Assembly (NCBI RefSeq): GCF_965638725.1
Contig: NC_134958.1
Coordinates: forward strand, 22,289,964-22,353,963
Source of the DNA: Aptenodytes patagonicus
Lineage: Eukaryota > Chordata > Aves > Sphenisciformes > Spheniscidae
Length of the DNA stretch: 64,000 bases
Reading direction: 5' to 3'
In this document: piece after piece, positions 1 to 12,228 of the stretch
How positions within the stretch are numbered: position 1 is the first letter of the stretch
Layout of the letters: each line of letters begins with the position of its first letter
Translations under genes and position numbers: made by a program
Notes under the pieces: generated by a model
Told to the model about the DNA's origin: nothing
Databases searched by the model: none
What the model saw: only the letters and a program-made list of their open reading frames with translations

Positions 1-360
1 GCCATACTAATGTTATTATAATAAGAATCACCCAGATTAATGAAGAATAACTTCAGTGAAACCAAGCAAAGCACAGTGATGATGGTACCAGAACTGACTT
101 CAACCTGAAACAATCCAACACCACATACCATCTCCATTTTTTCCTGCCCTGAAAGGTTATTATGACAGATGGAGCCTGAAGTCATGGACTAAATGAACTC
201 ACCGAACATTTTAGAGGGATGGCCCACAGATGAAGGGAATGATATCTGTGTATGTGTGTATATATATATATATATAAAAGGGGGTGGTGATTAATGAAAA
301 TGTACTGGAAAATGTGAGACTTGAGCATGATGCAAATGGTATAGAATAAGGGGTGGATAT
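1..360. other. STRA6 intron, left of the LTR
   Basis: AT-rich intronic DNA with a TG/TA dinucleotide run at about 248-277. No exon-like stretch is seen. Confidence 0.6.
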
Positions 361-901
361 TGTCCTGGTTTCGGCAGGGATAGAGTTAATTTTCCTTTCT
401 AGTAGCTGGTACAGTGTTTTGGATTTAGGATGAGAACAAAGTTGATAACACACCGGTGTTTTAGTTGTTGCTAGGTAATGCTTACACTAGCCAAGGACTT
501 TTCAGCTTCCCATGCTCTACTGACTGAGGAGGCTGGAGGTGCACAAGAAGCTGGGAGGGGGCACAGCCAAACTGGCCAAAGGGACATTCCATACCATGTG
601 ACGTCATGCTCAGTACATAAACTGGGGAAAGCTGGCCGGGGGGGCCGCTGCTCGGGGACTGGCTGGGCATCGGTCAGCGGGTGGTGAGCAATTGTGCTGT
701 GCATCACTTGTTTTGTGTATTATTATTATTATTATCATATTATTATTATCATTTTATTTCAATTATTAAACTGTTTTTATCTCAACCCACGAGTCTTTCT
801 AACTTGTGCTCTTCCAATTCTCTCCCCCATCCCACCGGGTGGGGGGGAGTGAGCGAGCGGCTGCGTGGTGCTTAATTGCTGACTGAGATTAAACCACGAC
901 A
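361..901 (+). mobile_element. Solo LTR of an avian endogenous retrovirus (ERVL-like)
   Basis: The element starts TGTCCTGGTTTCGGC and ends AACCACGACA, the TG...CA form of a retroviral LTR, about 541 bp. Within it are a perfect CRE-like TGACGTCA (599-606), a TATA-like TACATAAA (614-621), a polyadenylation-type ATTAAA (765-770) after a TTATTA-rich stretch, and a C/G-rich U5-like end. The sequence closely resembles an LTR family I know from many Neoaves genomes. No internal viral region or second LTR is present. I see no convincing matching 5-bp target duplication. It reads in the opposite direction to STRA6, inside the intron after the fifth coding exon. Confidence 0.85.
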
Positions 902-1029
902 CCACCCCAGCCTGGGGGTCTAGTCCTGGGCAGGTGACACCTTGATGTCACTTCAAGGAGGTGGTGAGAAAGCAACCTCCAACCCTGGGCCACACCAGCC
1001 TCCCTCCACCCAGGCGGCGGGACACATAC

Positions 1030-1196
1030 CTTTGGCGACTGGGGACAATCCACCTTCTGCCAGATGTGGACCACGCAGTGGCACCAGGAGAGCAGGCAGC
1101 CCACGAGGTAGCTGACCCTGTGCCGGACAGTGGCACAGGCGATCAGGGGGTAGTAGAAGGCAGGGTAGTAGAGCAAAGCCAGGATCTTCCAGTACT
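1030..1196 (-). CDS. STRA6: STRA6 fifth coding exon (last in window)
   Basis: 167 nt, acceptor CCATCTAG, donor GTATGT; leaves phase 0. Codes residues 144-199 with two membrane helices; YYPLIACAT and WQKVDCPQSPK are nearly identical to human. Further exons are beyond position 1. Confidence 0.9.
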
Positions 1197-4100
1197 CTAG
1201 ATGGGATGGTGGGAAGAGGGGAGGGAGAGCAAAATGGGGAAGAGAAGGCAGTGCTCTCAGTATGGACCAGAGTGAACAGGCTGCTCAAGGGATGCCACCC
1301 AAAGCTGCACAGCTCCTGGGTGGGGAGGAGCGTGGTGCCCGTGGGCCAGGAGGGTGTTCGCCTTACCCCGTGTGCTCTGGGACGAGTGGGCGATGAGCGG
1401 CAGAGGGTCCCTGTCCAAGACCAGCACGCACAGGGAGGAGAACAGGATGCCGAACACCGCAGCCACCAGCCCTCGGTTGCCTTCCTCCTCCAGAAAGTTG
1501 GCCGGGCTGCAAGACAAGGAAGGGATGAGCCTGACATCAGATCATGGGCACCCTGTCCCCACCATCTTCTGCCCCAGAGCTGGTTTATCCCATGCTGCAC
1601 CTCAGCATCCCTCCACCTGCTTGGCTGCAGGGTGACAGGGACCCTGGGGACTGGGGTGCAGGGCCAGGGTACCTGAGCAGTCCCGGGACACCATTCCAGC
1701 AGCGCCGGTGGAGACGCCTGCGTTTCACGAGCAAGGACAAGCCCACGAGCACAGCCAGCTGCCAGAAACACAATCGAGGGAGCAATAAATACATGGGGGT
1801 GTCTGGGTGGGGGGCTCGGACATGCTGCTATGTGACGGGGCCTCCACGGAGACACCGTCTCCATCCAAAACCCTAAATCCAGCCATGGCTGAAGCAGGGA
1901 CGGGCACTTCTCAACTTGCTCTGATGAGTTACAGGCTCTAAGCGCCTCAGAGGGACCACGCTGGGAAAAAATAAAAATAAATCAAAGCCTTCCATTGACT
2001 ACAGGCACAAAACAAAGTCTGGAGATGTGCGAGTCCCCTGTTAGAGCATCCCAGCTCAAGCCTCGCTCCGGCTCAAGCTGAAGAGCCCAGACTTGCTATT
2101 TGGGAGTAGATGGGCATGACCCAAGCTGGGGGACAGCAAATATGACATGGGGGCAGATAACCCACCCCGTGGGACTTGGCAGGTACTTACGGAGACAGGT
2201 GCCATGCAGGTGTGATACAGTCTGGGAGAAATGGTGGGGTCGCAGTCTGGGATTACGCTGGGAAACATGCTAGAAAGAGCCGGGGGAGGGGGGGAAATAA
2301 ATAACACGTGGTTGTATTTAGTCCCAAAAGGGCAAAGCAAAGATGCTGGGGTATCGCCCACGTACACTGCAGCAGCAGAGACGTCAGTCTGATGCTGAGA
2401 AGGGGCAAACCTCCGAAGAGCTGGGTTACACAACTGTCAATAACCAGGGATGAAGTCACCCTCACGAGATGACTTTATGATCAAGTGAGAGAGGTAACAC
2501 CCGGGAGTGGCCCCAAGCTGATCCCTGCAGGGGCAGGGTGATCTCCCTGCACGTACAGGGATGCTAAGGCTGAACAGGAGATCAGCAAGGAAGGATGAAG
2601 CCCCCCTTTACCTCTTTTACACCTATACCCATTCTGGCACTGTCTTTTCCAAGAGATGCAGCCTGCAAAGCAGCAGTCCTCCTTGCTGCCTAAGGCACTG
2701 CACTTATTAAATGCCAGCTGGGCGGCCGAAGACCCCTTGTAGGGTGTTTTGACGCCTTTCTCATGGGAGAGGGACCAGCCCGAGAGCTGGGGGGACGGCA
2801 GAGGCGATGGCTGCCTCGGGGTAGGTGCGTGCGGGACAGGGTCCCAGAGCCGCATCCCCCGGCCAGCCAAGGCCAGCCGAGCAGGCGTGCCAGGCTTTGC
2901 TTTATTTATTTGCTCTCTGGCCTCCATTACATCCCTTAATCTCTGCTTTGCCGCAGCCCTCCTCCTCTCCCCAAGGCCAGGCGTGATCATGCCCAGCCAC
3001 CTTCACCCAACACTGGGCAGCAAATCCCTGTGCCGGGGAGCTGGACCCCCTGAGCCCCGTAACTCTCGAGGGGGGGAACCCACACAAGCCCTCGTGCCCT
3101 CCCAAACCCTGCAGTGCTGTTGGGGTAGGCAGAGACGGGACACCAGCTGCAGAGCTCCCATGAGCAAGGCTGCAGGGAAGGGTCCAATAGTGAAATTAGG
3201 ATTTCTCGGGCATCATATGTCCAAGGCTGTCACCAACCTGCCAGAAAAGGCTTTATAGGACCAGCTGCCATGAGCAAAACTCTGATTTCTGCCTGTTTTT
3301 CTCTGCCAACAGCTGGCCCCGGATAGACCAGAAAATTCCTGCTGGCCAAAAATATCCAGGCTCTGGAAATCCAGGGCACCCGCCAGCAAGATTGAGAGCA
3401 CAGGGATACCAAAACCTTTTTTGGTATCACCAGGGCTTCAGCATCTAAATCCAGAGCATTCAGGAGCTGTCGGATGGGCAAACCCCCCGGTGCTGCCTCC
3501 ATCCCTTCGCTGACCATGGCTTGCTGCAAAGGAGGACACCCAGAAAATACCCCAAAGGTTTCTAGCAGGGGTGTGGGTCATGCAGGTGGGGCTTCACCTG
3601 GGGAAACCGGGGCTGGGCAAGGAGATTTCAAAGGTTGTTTTGCAATGCAGAAGATTAAGGATGAGGAGGAACCCTTTGGGCTGGTCACCGCTAGGATCTC
3701 CTCCTGCTTGCCCTCAGGATTAGGTATCAGTCAACTGAGCGGCATAAAACCCACCTGCGGAGGACTAAGTCAACAGAGGCACAATACATGCTGATAGATG
3801 AGCCTTGGGATGCCCAGCTTCGAGCCTTGTGGGACATCTTGGATAAATTGCCCCACTGCTCCATGCCTCAGTTTCCCCTCCTTACAGCACTTCTCTTGTC
3901 CTTGGGAAGGACACTCAGCTAGGAGGGCATGAAGTGCTGGGTCCCTGCTGCGAGGTTGGGCCCTGGGGTCCCGTCCCCGGGGCAAACACAGCACTGCTCT
4001 TGGGAGTACACTCAGTTACAGAGAGGATCATCACGGACGGAGAGGGCATAGGCTTTACAAGACCCACTGATACACCAGTTTTGGGGGGGGGAAGGAAGAC

Positions 4101-4883
4101 ATCCATGCAAGCCCAGGGATGCTCAGACCTATTTTGCAGGTAGGAAACCTGTTCAGGGTTCGCCGTGCCGTGCAGGGACCTGGCCGAGCATCCCAGCCCT
4201 GCCTCCCTGCCAGTAGATCAGGGTGTGCTGCCAGCTCTCTTCACCCCTAGCCAAAATCTGCACAGCTGCTTGCCGAGAGCTGGGGCGGGATGAAGGCAGG
4301 GGACAGATTTGCAAGGCTGTGTCATGAGGATGTCTTCAAACCCAGAAGCATGGAGCCAGAGCAGCCCTCTCCAGGTCAGCAAAGGCTCTGGGGGCTTCAG
4401 GGGGGTCAGGGCAGCAGGTTAATACCACGCACTTGACTTTGCATTTTGGGGAAGGCTAAGAGTAGAGTAAGAAGGCAGAGATACCCACTGCAGGATTTAC
4501 CCCAGCTCTTGCCAGAAGCACCCCAGAGAAATGAAGCATTTTTAGGGGGCCAAAACAAGCCTTTTTAATCCCCTCCCGCTCACCTGGGAATAAATCCTGG
4601 CTCTGCTGCTCAGGGGACATTGCTCTACAGAAAGGGGATAGAGCAGCCGGCCAGAAGGCTGGCAGCTGCCCAGGGTGACCCCGGCAGGGACAGGGGGACA
4701 TGTGGCACCCGCCAGCAGGGCTGGACACTTACTCATCCTGTGGCATGGCTGGCTCCATGGTTTCGTAGATGTACCAGTCAGAAACAAGGTCGTCGGTGCC
4801 AGCAAAGCCGTTGTCCAGCAGAGCATCATGCATCGCACTGGAGCCGTTGGCTGCCATGGCTGTCTCCTTCCTCCCTCCGCGGG
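1030..4883 (-). CDS. STRA6: STRA6, retinol transporter/RBP receptor (5' part, five coding exons)
   Basis: Multi-pass plasma-membrane receptor that takes retinol from RBP4 into cells (family knowledge). Coding exons on the minus strand: 4857-4733, 2269-2191, 1758-1673, 1506-1367 and 1196-1030. All have GT-AG borders and phases that join without a stop, giving 199 residues of a protein usually near 670. The match to human STRA6 is clear: DWYIYE near residue 27, LYHTCM at 59-64, FSSLCVL at 119-125, YYPLIACAT at 158-166 and HIWQKVDCPQSPK at the end. An extracellular N-terminus with sequon N4-G-S is followed by hydrophobic helices at about 59-79, 109-127, 147-167 and 171-192. The basic cluster KRRR follows helix 1. 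The remaining exons lie left of the window. The paralogue STRA6L is the main alternative; synteny with CCDC33 and CYP11A1 favours STRA6. Confidence 0.9.
1367..1506 (-). CDS. STRA6: STRA6 fourth coding exon
   Basis: 140 nt, acceptor CTTGTCTTGCAG, donor GTAAGG; leaves one base. Codes residues 97-143 with a hydrophobic helix GLVAAVFGILFSSLCVLVL, then DRDPLPLIA, aligned with human PDEDALPFL. Confidence 0.88.
1673..1758 (-). CDS. STRA6: STRA6 third coding exon
   Basis: 86 nt, acceptor TTTCTGGCAG, donor GTACCC; leaves two bases. Codes LAVLVGLSLLVKRRR, the rest of helix 1 and its basic cytosolic stop-transfer cluster, then a short loop. Confidence 0.85.
2191..2269 (-). CDS. STRA6: STRA6 second coding exon
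   Basis: 79 nt, acceptor TTTCTAG, donor GTAAGTA; enters at phase 2 and leaves at phase 0. Codes residues 42-68, including PTISPRLYHTCMAP, which aligns with human SIPPGLYHACLAS at the entry to the first membrane helix. Confidence 0.85.
2270..4732. other. STRA6 intron between first and second coding exons
   Basis: About 2.5 kb without splice-flanked coding sequence matching STRA6. Open frames here lack homology and codon character. Nothing else recognised. Confidence 0.6.
4733..4883 (-). CDS. STRA6: STRA6 first coding exon (start codon at 4857-4855)
   Basis: The exon codes 41 residues plus two bases and ends at donor GTAAGT (4732-4727). The ATG sits in a strong context (ACAGCCATGG). A very good acceptor (pyrimidine-rich, ending CCAG at 4884) lies 26 nt upstream, so the exon probably carries only 26 nt of 5' UTR and a separate non-coding first exon lies to the right. 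The frame stays open upstream to an ATG near 4989, but the human protein starts at the equivalent of 4857. Sequon N4-G-S parallels the N-terminal glycosylation site of mammalian STRA6. Confidence 0.85.
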
Positions 4884-7800
4884 CTGGAGAGAGATGGCAA
4901 GAGGCAGCCGGAGGCAGAAAGCAACCGGGCTTTCCTAAGGTGGGTCCTCCTGGGCTCTTGGAAAAGCAGGGATGGAGGCGCTGAGCCAAGAAGCTTTATC
5001 TTCTTGGGTCACTCCCGCAGCCAGGCGGGACCGGGAGCTTTCAAATCCAGCTGTGCCTCCAAGGATCCAACTCTTATCTGGGCTCGGAGGGAGGGAGAAG
5101 GATGAACACACACACACCCCACATCCCCCTCCCCGCACAACCCGAGCGCTCAGGGCACACCTAGTCATCCTCCAGCCGCTCCCTGCCCTCTGCGGGATGC
5201 TGATAGACTCAGAGCCTTTGTTTGGGTTGTTTAACAGCTTTTACGCCAACGACTCGAAAACTGGCACAAGGGTCAAGTTTTGGGCTCGGCGGCACGGGCT
5301 GGCTGGCAAAGTGGGGACAAGATCTCACCGCTGCTGGGGAGGCTGTGACCTGTGTCCCCAATGTCCCTCTGTGCCACCAGATGCCCCACACAGCATCCAG
5401 CCTCCCCCAGCCCCGGGAGGAAACCTCAGCCCCTGTCCCTTTGTAGCAATAAAAAGGAAGAAGGATTTGTCACGGTGCCAGACCCAACAAGCTCTCATTT
5501 CTCCTTCTCCCTGTTATTTTTTGATGACTTTGGCCCAGACAGCCCCACACCCTCCACTGCTGTCCCAGAGCTACATCGCACAAGCTGCAACATGCCTCAT
5601 CTACCATCGCTATTGGAAAGGCAGTGCCCAAAGGCATCCCCAAATGCCAGGCAGCAGTGCTCAGTGCAGCCTCCAAGCCCCAGGAACCAGCCCAGGACCT
5701 GGCGACACCTCATCCCACAGCTCGGGGACATCACCAAACCCCCCAGGGCTGCTCAGTGGCTCCGAGGGAACGAGTAGGAGACGGATGACTGAGCCGGCAG
5801 CTTTGCTCCAGGCTACTGTTTGTACAGCTGGTGTTCACCAGGGACCGTGATGGATATAGCACGCCAGCTTCAAAGAGATTCCCCAAATCAGGGCTGTGGC
5901 AGATTTGCAGGGCAAATCTGCAGGCAGATCCGTCTCTGGACAGACAAGCGGCACTCGCCACCACAACCATGCTGCCCCATGGCCTCATGCTCCACTGGAT
6001 GTCACATCCCCAGCCAGGTTTTGGGTGCCCTCCAGGGACTCCCTCTAGGTCAGGACATGAGACCTGGGACCTTCACCTCCCTTCCCAGAGGACCAAAACT
6101 CAGCTGGAAAGAAGGTCCCCCCCACCCCAGCATTTGGTCCACATGTCAGGGTGCCACTGCCATCCCGCTCCCCACTAGCGCAGGCTCCAGCAGAGGAGGG
6201 ATGGACCCCACCAGCCCCAGGCAAGCATCCAACTCAGACGGACCCCAGACCCCGTCCTCGACCCACCCAGCGCATGTCCCAGCCTCAAAGCATCGATTCT
6301 CCAGCCATCCCTTGGTTTCGCCTGCGCGGGGAAGCAGTTCTGACCTCACCTCCCAGGAATGTAGCACTCCGTAAAAAGGTAGAAGGAGCCTGTAAAGTTC
6401 ATGGCAGTGCACACACACGTCTGCAAGCCCCTTTCTGCTCCCGTGGGGTCACCGAAGGCTGGCAGGGCTTGGAAGTTGGGGCTGGGGTTTAGGCAGGTAA
6501 AGCGTGCCATGCCAGCCCTGGCATGGGGCAGCATCGCTCTGGGGATGCTGTTTTCCCCTGCAGCATTCGGATGAAGGACCAGCTCCATAAGCCACCGTGG
6601 GATTGCCCGTGCCCCTCTCACCTCCCTCTGGGGTCACCCAAAGAAGGGGAACCAGCAGAAAGCAAGATCTACCTACCCACCAGCCCAGCAGCATTGCCCC
6701 ATGTGACCCACCTCCAAACAAGCCAGCAGAAGCCACCTTGCCAATGCCCTGGTTTTCAGCCTCCGGGGGGACACAACGGCCACAGAAAAGCGGGAAGGAA
6801 AGGAGAGAAAAGCCCAACAAGAGGCACGTACAGCCGTCAGGGAGCCCCGCTGGGCAAGCCGCAGCCTGAATCCGCGCCGGGCAGCAACATCACGAGACCA
6901 AGCTGAGAAGCTCCCCGGATGGTGTGTCAGCTCCCCTTCCAGCGCATCCTTGCTCGGAGTATCATGCACACTCAGACCCCGGGGCTTTGCTGCCCGTCTC
7001 TGACTGGGTATGGGACCAAGGTGGATCAACACTGTCCCAGCACCAGGTGACCTTCATGAGATGGATGTTCTCCTGCTCCAGGGGAAGGTCCCCTTTTGTG
7101 GTCCACCAAGCAGGGTGGCAACATCTTGGTCATCATCTGCAAAAACCAGGTGTCTGGAGACATCAGGAGGTGCTTCAGAGCCTTCAACCCATCTGCTGGA
7201 CACCATCAGGCAAACCGTGGCAGTGCAAGGCTGAACGAGTGACCGTGTGACACGGGAACATCCAAGCCCGGACCCCAGTGGATCTCCTATTGCCCTGGGC
7301 AACAGGGCTGGTGCTGTGCTGGAGCAGACACCTTGCTGGCACATGGGCATTTCAGCTGGGGAGAAGCACGTGATGAGGGTCTTCAGCCTCACCAAGGCAC
7401 AGGGAAGAGTTAACCGCTCTATTCCTGCCCAGGCTGCAAAGGCTGGTGTCCCAGAGGAGGAGGAGACGCAGGTGTGCCAAAACCTCAGCAGGATCAGCAT
7501 CCCCAGCCAGGGCAAGGCCACCGCTCTCCACCCTGCTCCGCGGGCGCTGGCTCCTCTCGCCAGGGCCGAGCCAGGAGCTTGCCGGCTTCGCAGCCCCTCG
7601 GTGCCCTGCCTTTCCCGAAACCTGATCTCTCTGCTCCTCTGCATAACCTCTGCCGAAACAGGCTGGGCCTTTGATCACAGCAGCCTCGCCCGAGATTGAT
7701 GGGTTCAATAAAGCTCCTTCATATTCTTCATTTCCCACTATCCATCACCCTCTGGGGAGCTTTTGCATCCCACCACTATGAATTAAACTAGGGGGGGGAA

Positions 7801-9483
7801 GGGAAGAGAAGAGGGGAGCCGTAAGGGAATTACCCCCCCTTCCCTCCTCCCATCCAGTCTAATGGTGATGCCTTGTGTACAGCTTTTAATAAAAATGATA
7901 AAGATCTCATTTCACAATTGTTCAGGGAGCCCTTGGGCCGGGGAGAGGGGAAGAGTTGTTTAAGCGAGATCTCCTCTAATTCAATTGCCATTCGGGAGCC
8001 GCGCTGGTGGCTGCTGGGCTGGTGGCTGCAAAGCCAGGTGGCACAGGGATGGCTTTGGAGGACATCAGCAAAGAGAGGATCTGGTGACCCAGCTCATGAG
8101 ATGCTCGTTCCCAAAGGTGAGTTTAGCGGCTCTGCCCCTCCGAGCATTGGCTGAAGCCCGGTCTCACATCAGCACAGGCTGAGCCAGCCAACTTCAGCCC
8201 CCAAAGTCCACCAAACTCAGTGTCCCAGCCCCAAAGTGAGATGGGAAAGGTCGGTTTGCAGCCACTTGTGCTCAGCTGGGAAGGGCAAGGGGACAGTCAG
8301 TCCCATCCCTTCCCTCCACCGGTGACTTTGGAGCCCTCCAAGCACCAAAGATGCCCCAGCCAGCCCTTGCTCAGAGCTTTTTGAAGACTTTGATCATCTT
8401 TCTGGAAAAGCAGAGCTTTTTTCAGTGTGAAGATCTCATGCTGTCCCCAAACACAAGTGCCGAGGAGCCGACTCACACCCCGGACCATCCAAGCTGGAGG
8501 CTGGGACCTCTGGGAAGTCACTGCCCACTCTTCCCCCGGGACAGGCTCAGCCCCAGGGGACTGAGGACACCGAACTCATTGCACTGGTGAGCTGATGCAG
8601 GAAGCCCGGTGGCTGGTGAACTCACTGCACCCCAACTCACTCATCCCCTCGGGAAAGCCCCTGCCCGGGGCAGGGAAAGATCGGGAGGAAGTTTTTCATC
8701 CCATCCAGCCGTCCCACTCCGACAGCATTTTCCTCCCTCCTCCCAGCTCAGACACGGCGAGGCCAGTTCTCATCCGGATCAACCCCCTTCTCCCCCAGAT
8801 CTCTCCCGCACCCCGACCTCCACCAACCTGGGGAGAGCCCAGGAGCCTCGCCAGCTCTTCACAAACCCTTTTCTCTGCAAAGCTGGAGCCTGCAGATAAT
8901 AAATCCACCGCAGAGATCATAAACACATCAGCAAGTCAAAGGAGAAGCCCCTTTCGCATTTTAAAAGCAAAGGCAGCTTAAACATTTAAGCCAAGGAGGC
9001 TGTTTAAGGTTATTTTTAGGCTCCTGACCCCCCCCCCCCGCTCTTTGTTTCAAAGCAAAGGCAGCAGCACCTGCTGTACATGAAGCCCCCCCACAAGCCA
9101 GTGAAGGGGAAAAGTCAGTAGTTTGCAGGATTGCACCGAAACCTGCTGGCTAAGTCATACATCAGCACGGAAAGCGGTGCTGGGGGGGCTCAGGGCAGAG
9201 CACTCCATAATCTTGGCTCCTCTGATGCTGGGGGGGAGCGAGCACCTCCCAGGAAAAGCCCCCCCCCCCGGGATTGCTTCCCAAGAGGGATGTGAAATCC
9301 CTGCTTAAGGGCAGAGCATGGATTTTTTGGGGGCTCTGCACCCCCAGAGCAGGATTTGCCCCACTGCGAGCAAACAGGCTGCAGATTAACGCTCGCAATT
9401 ACAACCTGGAGCAATCAATTCTGCGGGTTCGTTAAGCCTGGCTTCCCCCACGACGCCAAATTTGCGAGAAGTGACGACAAAAA

Positions 9484-9501
9484 GGGGGGGGGGGGGGGGG
9501 G
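9484..9501. repeat. G18 homopolymer
   Basis: Uninterrupted run of G, followed by an A-rich tract near 9518-9528. Potential G-quadruplex and a likely sequencing weak point. Confidence 0.95.
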
Positions 9502-12206
9502 AGAGGAAAGACGACCAAAAAAAAAAAGTTACCTTCTTCCAACCAGCGACCTCCTTGCAAGGCACCCAGAGGCTAGGCTTGATGAGGGTCTCGGGAGAAG
9601 CGTGGCCTTGCTAAGCGGGGTCTGAAGCATCCACTCGCGGAAGCCCGGCGCAGATGCAGCCATGCAAGCTTAATGGCAAAGTTCAGAGCACCGGCGAGCG
9701 AGCGGAGGCTTGCGGTGGCTCAGGGAACTTTATCCCCTCCATCAGCAGGAGGCCTTGGCTGGGGGCCACCCTGGGGTTTAGAAAATTACAAACAACCAAC
9801 CCCGTGCTCCGTTCTCTCCCTTTGATTAGGCAGAGCTTTTCGGGAGAGGAGGCAGCTCGACCCAGCCCCCTTCTTCCCCGGCTCTCCGGTGGCTCAGCTG
9901 GGTTGTAGCTGCTCCCTCCACACACCCCCCCCGCCCCCCACGCTGAGATTTAGGGGGAAGCCCAGGGACTGAGATGCTGCTGTGTCCCACCCACGGGATG
10001 CGAACATCTCTGCTTCCTCCTTGGGTAAATCAAAGGGCCAGCTCCTTACTGGTGTAAATCAGTTGAGCCCAATCCTCTGCCCAAATCTTGCAGATTTATT
10101 TGGTTTTGCCCCCACCCAGTGCAACTTGGGAGGGGTGGGAACAGGGAGGGAAAGTTTTGGTTTGCTGCAAGCTTGGGGACAAGCGTCCCTGGTTTGGGGA
10201 CACCACCAACAGAGCATCCTCCCTGCAGGCCCTCAGAGATGGCCGGATCCTGCCCAGGGCTCACACAGCAAGTGCCACGGGTGCAGAGTGAGTCCCACAG
10301 CAGCGGGAAACAGCCTGGAGGAGGTCGGAAAGGGATGCAAAACATCTTGGGGTACGAACTGAGGGATGCTTTGCCCCCAGGGTGAGGGCAGGAGTAACCA
10401 GCCCCGGTGGGCACAGGCGGCTGGGTGGAACAGGCAGCTTTGCCACACTGCCATTATCCATCTGCTCCTCGGCCAACACGTCCTTCCCACCAGCTACACT
10501 TAGTCCAGGAGACAGCAGCTTACAAAAAAAGGATATAATCCGGACAAATATACACACGGTCCACACGTGACAGCAAGTGAAGCAAAGGAAAATTAATCAA
10601 GGGTGAAGATTTAGCTTAATTTTTAGCCAAAACCTTGTGGCAATACTGAACAAAATGACCTGCAGGGTTTGGTTTTTTTCCCCCCTTCTCTGGGATTGTT
10701 TTTAAATGATAAATGCTGCTGTTGGATCCCAAAGGTGCTTCCTGGGAAAGCTGAGGGACTGGGGAAAGGGCTAGCAGAGAGGGAAGGGGCTGAAATTCAG
10801 AGTCACAGGGGTCGTTTCCCCCCCCCTTCCCCCCCCGACAAAAATATTCCAGCAACATCTATCCTGATCTTAGCAAAGTCATCATTATATAGATGCACAC
10901 CAGCCCTGGAAGGGCTTTGTTGCTACCAAAACATCTCAAGGCACTCTAACGCCCTGCAAAAAGTTGGTATTCCAGCAGTTTGGTGTTTTTGACTCAAAAA
11001 TGGCTGTTGCGAAACCAGCCGCAAGCCTTGGGTGTGCGGTTCCCACCCAGGCTCTGATGGTACACCTTGCCAAGGTTCCCTGCCCTCTTCTCAGGCGGCA
11101 GGGACCAGGCTGGGAAGAGCCCTGAAAGGTGCGGGTGAACCAGGAGCTCAGTGGCATCCCCAGATGCTGCTGCTCGTGCTGGATAAGCAAGGAGATGGGA
11201 TGGTTTTCCTGCTCCTTACACCTCTCCCAGTCCTGAGCAGCAGCTGCGGGGTGCAGAGACCCTCCGACACCACAAGCCCATCGCTACATGCATCCTTGGC
11301 CTCTGCCCCACACGGTAAGGTCTCTCCCAAATCCCTTTTCTGCTTCTGGAGAAGTGTCCTCCTCTTCTATGCATTGACGTCCTGAGCCTGTTTTATCTTG
11401 TAACACTGGATAAGGTGCTGGAGCATTGAGATTCCGGTACAACCCAGCAGCCATGAGCAAATCACTGCACCTATGGGGACCCTTCCCTAAGAGAAAGGAC
11501 TTTTACATGGAGGAACAGAGCTAAGGACAGCAGGAACCCACCTTTGGCCAAAACACCCAGCTCTCGTTGCTATTACACAGCTTTCCGGACCCAAACCTTG
11601 AGCTCGTTACGCAGGCAGAGCTCCAGCCAAAGGCCACCTTTCATTTTACAGAACAAAACCCCCAGGCTGCCAAAAAAGACCTCACAGCGTCCTATGAATC
11701 AACCTCGTTCCCAGTAGAGCTGTGGAAACTGGTATTCGGTTTTGGCGGGGGCAAGGGAGGGTCTCAGCCCCAGGTTTGGCTGTGCCTGGTGCCACATTAA
11801 CGTGATGGAGGTGGCACCTCCAGACCCGCTGCACGTGCGCCCCCGATACAGCTGGGAAAACGCTGCATGAATGAACTGCGCCTTAGAATAGATTAGGGGA
11901 AAATTAGTCTTTGATGATGCTGTCATTAGCAGTAGCTCCGTAATGTGTTTGCGTAAGGGCAGGAAGGAAATTAAGCAGGCTAGTTAAGGATGAAATAGTT
12001 CCCATTTCCCCGCGTTAGAGCCTGGCAGGGTTTTGGCTGAGGCAGAGAAAAATTTCAGAAGCGTTTGGGAGCTGAAGACCAGGGCGTGATCCTTCACACG
12101 TACACCAGTTTGATCACCATGATTCCTCCTGCTGCTGCTGCTGCGCCCCAGGGAAGCGGAGCCCAGCTCAGTGGCACGGGGTCCCCACCATGGTATGGGG
12201 GTGCAA

Positions 12207-12228
12207 GGGGGGGGGGGGGGGGGGGGGG
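12207..12228. repeat. G22 homopolymer
   Basis: Uninterrupted run of G in the STRA6-CCDC33 intergenic interval. Confidence 0.95.

Noticed and set aside
211..453. Small minus-strand frame across the LTR start
   Set aside because: Covers a TA repeat and LTR border; no coding character.
361..901. Full-length endogenous retrovirus
   Set aside because: Only one LTR is present, with no internal region or second LTR in the flanks.
953..1864. Minus-strand 303-codon frame across the STRA6 region
   Set aside because: Reads across introns; only parts coincide with STRA6 exons, often in a different frame.
4972..5850. Plus-strand open frame of 292 codons upstream of STRA6
   Set aside because: Low-complexity Pro/Ser-rich translation, no homology, no flanking splice or promoter evidence.
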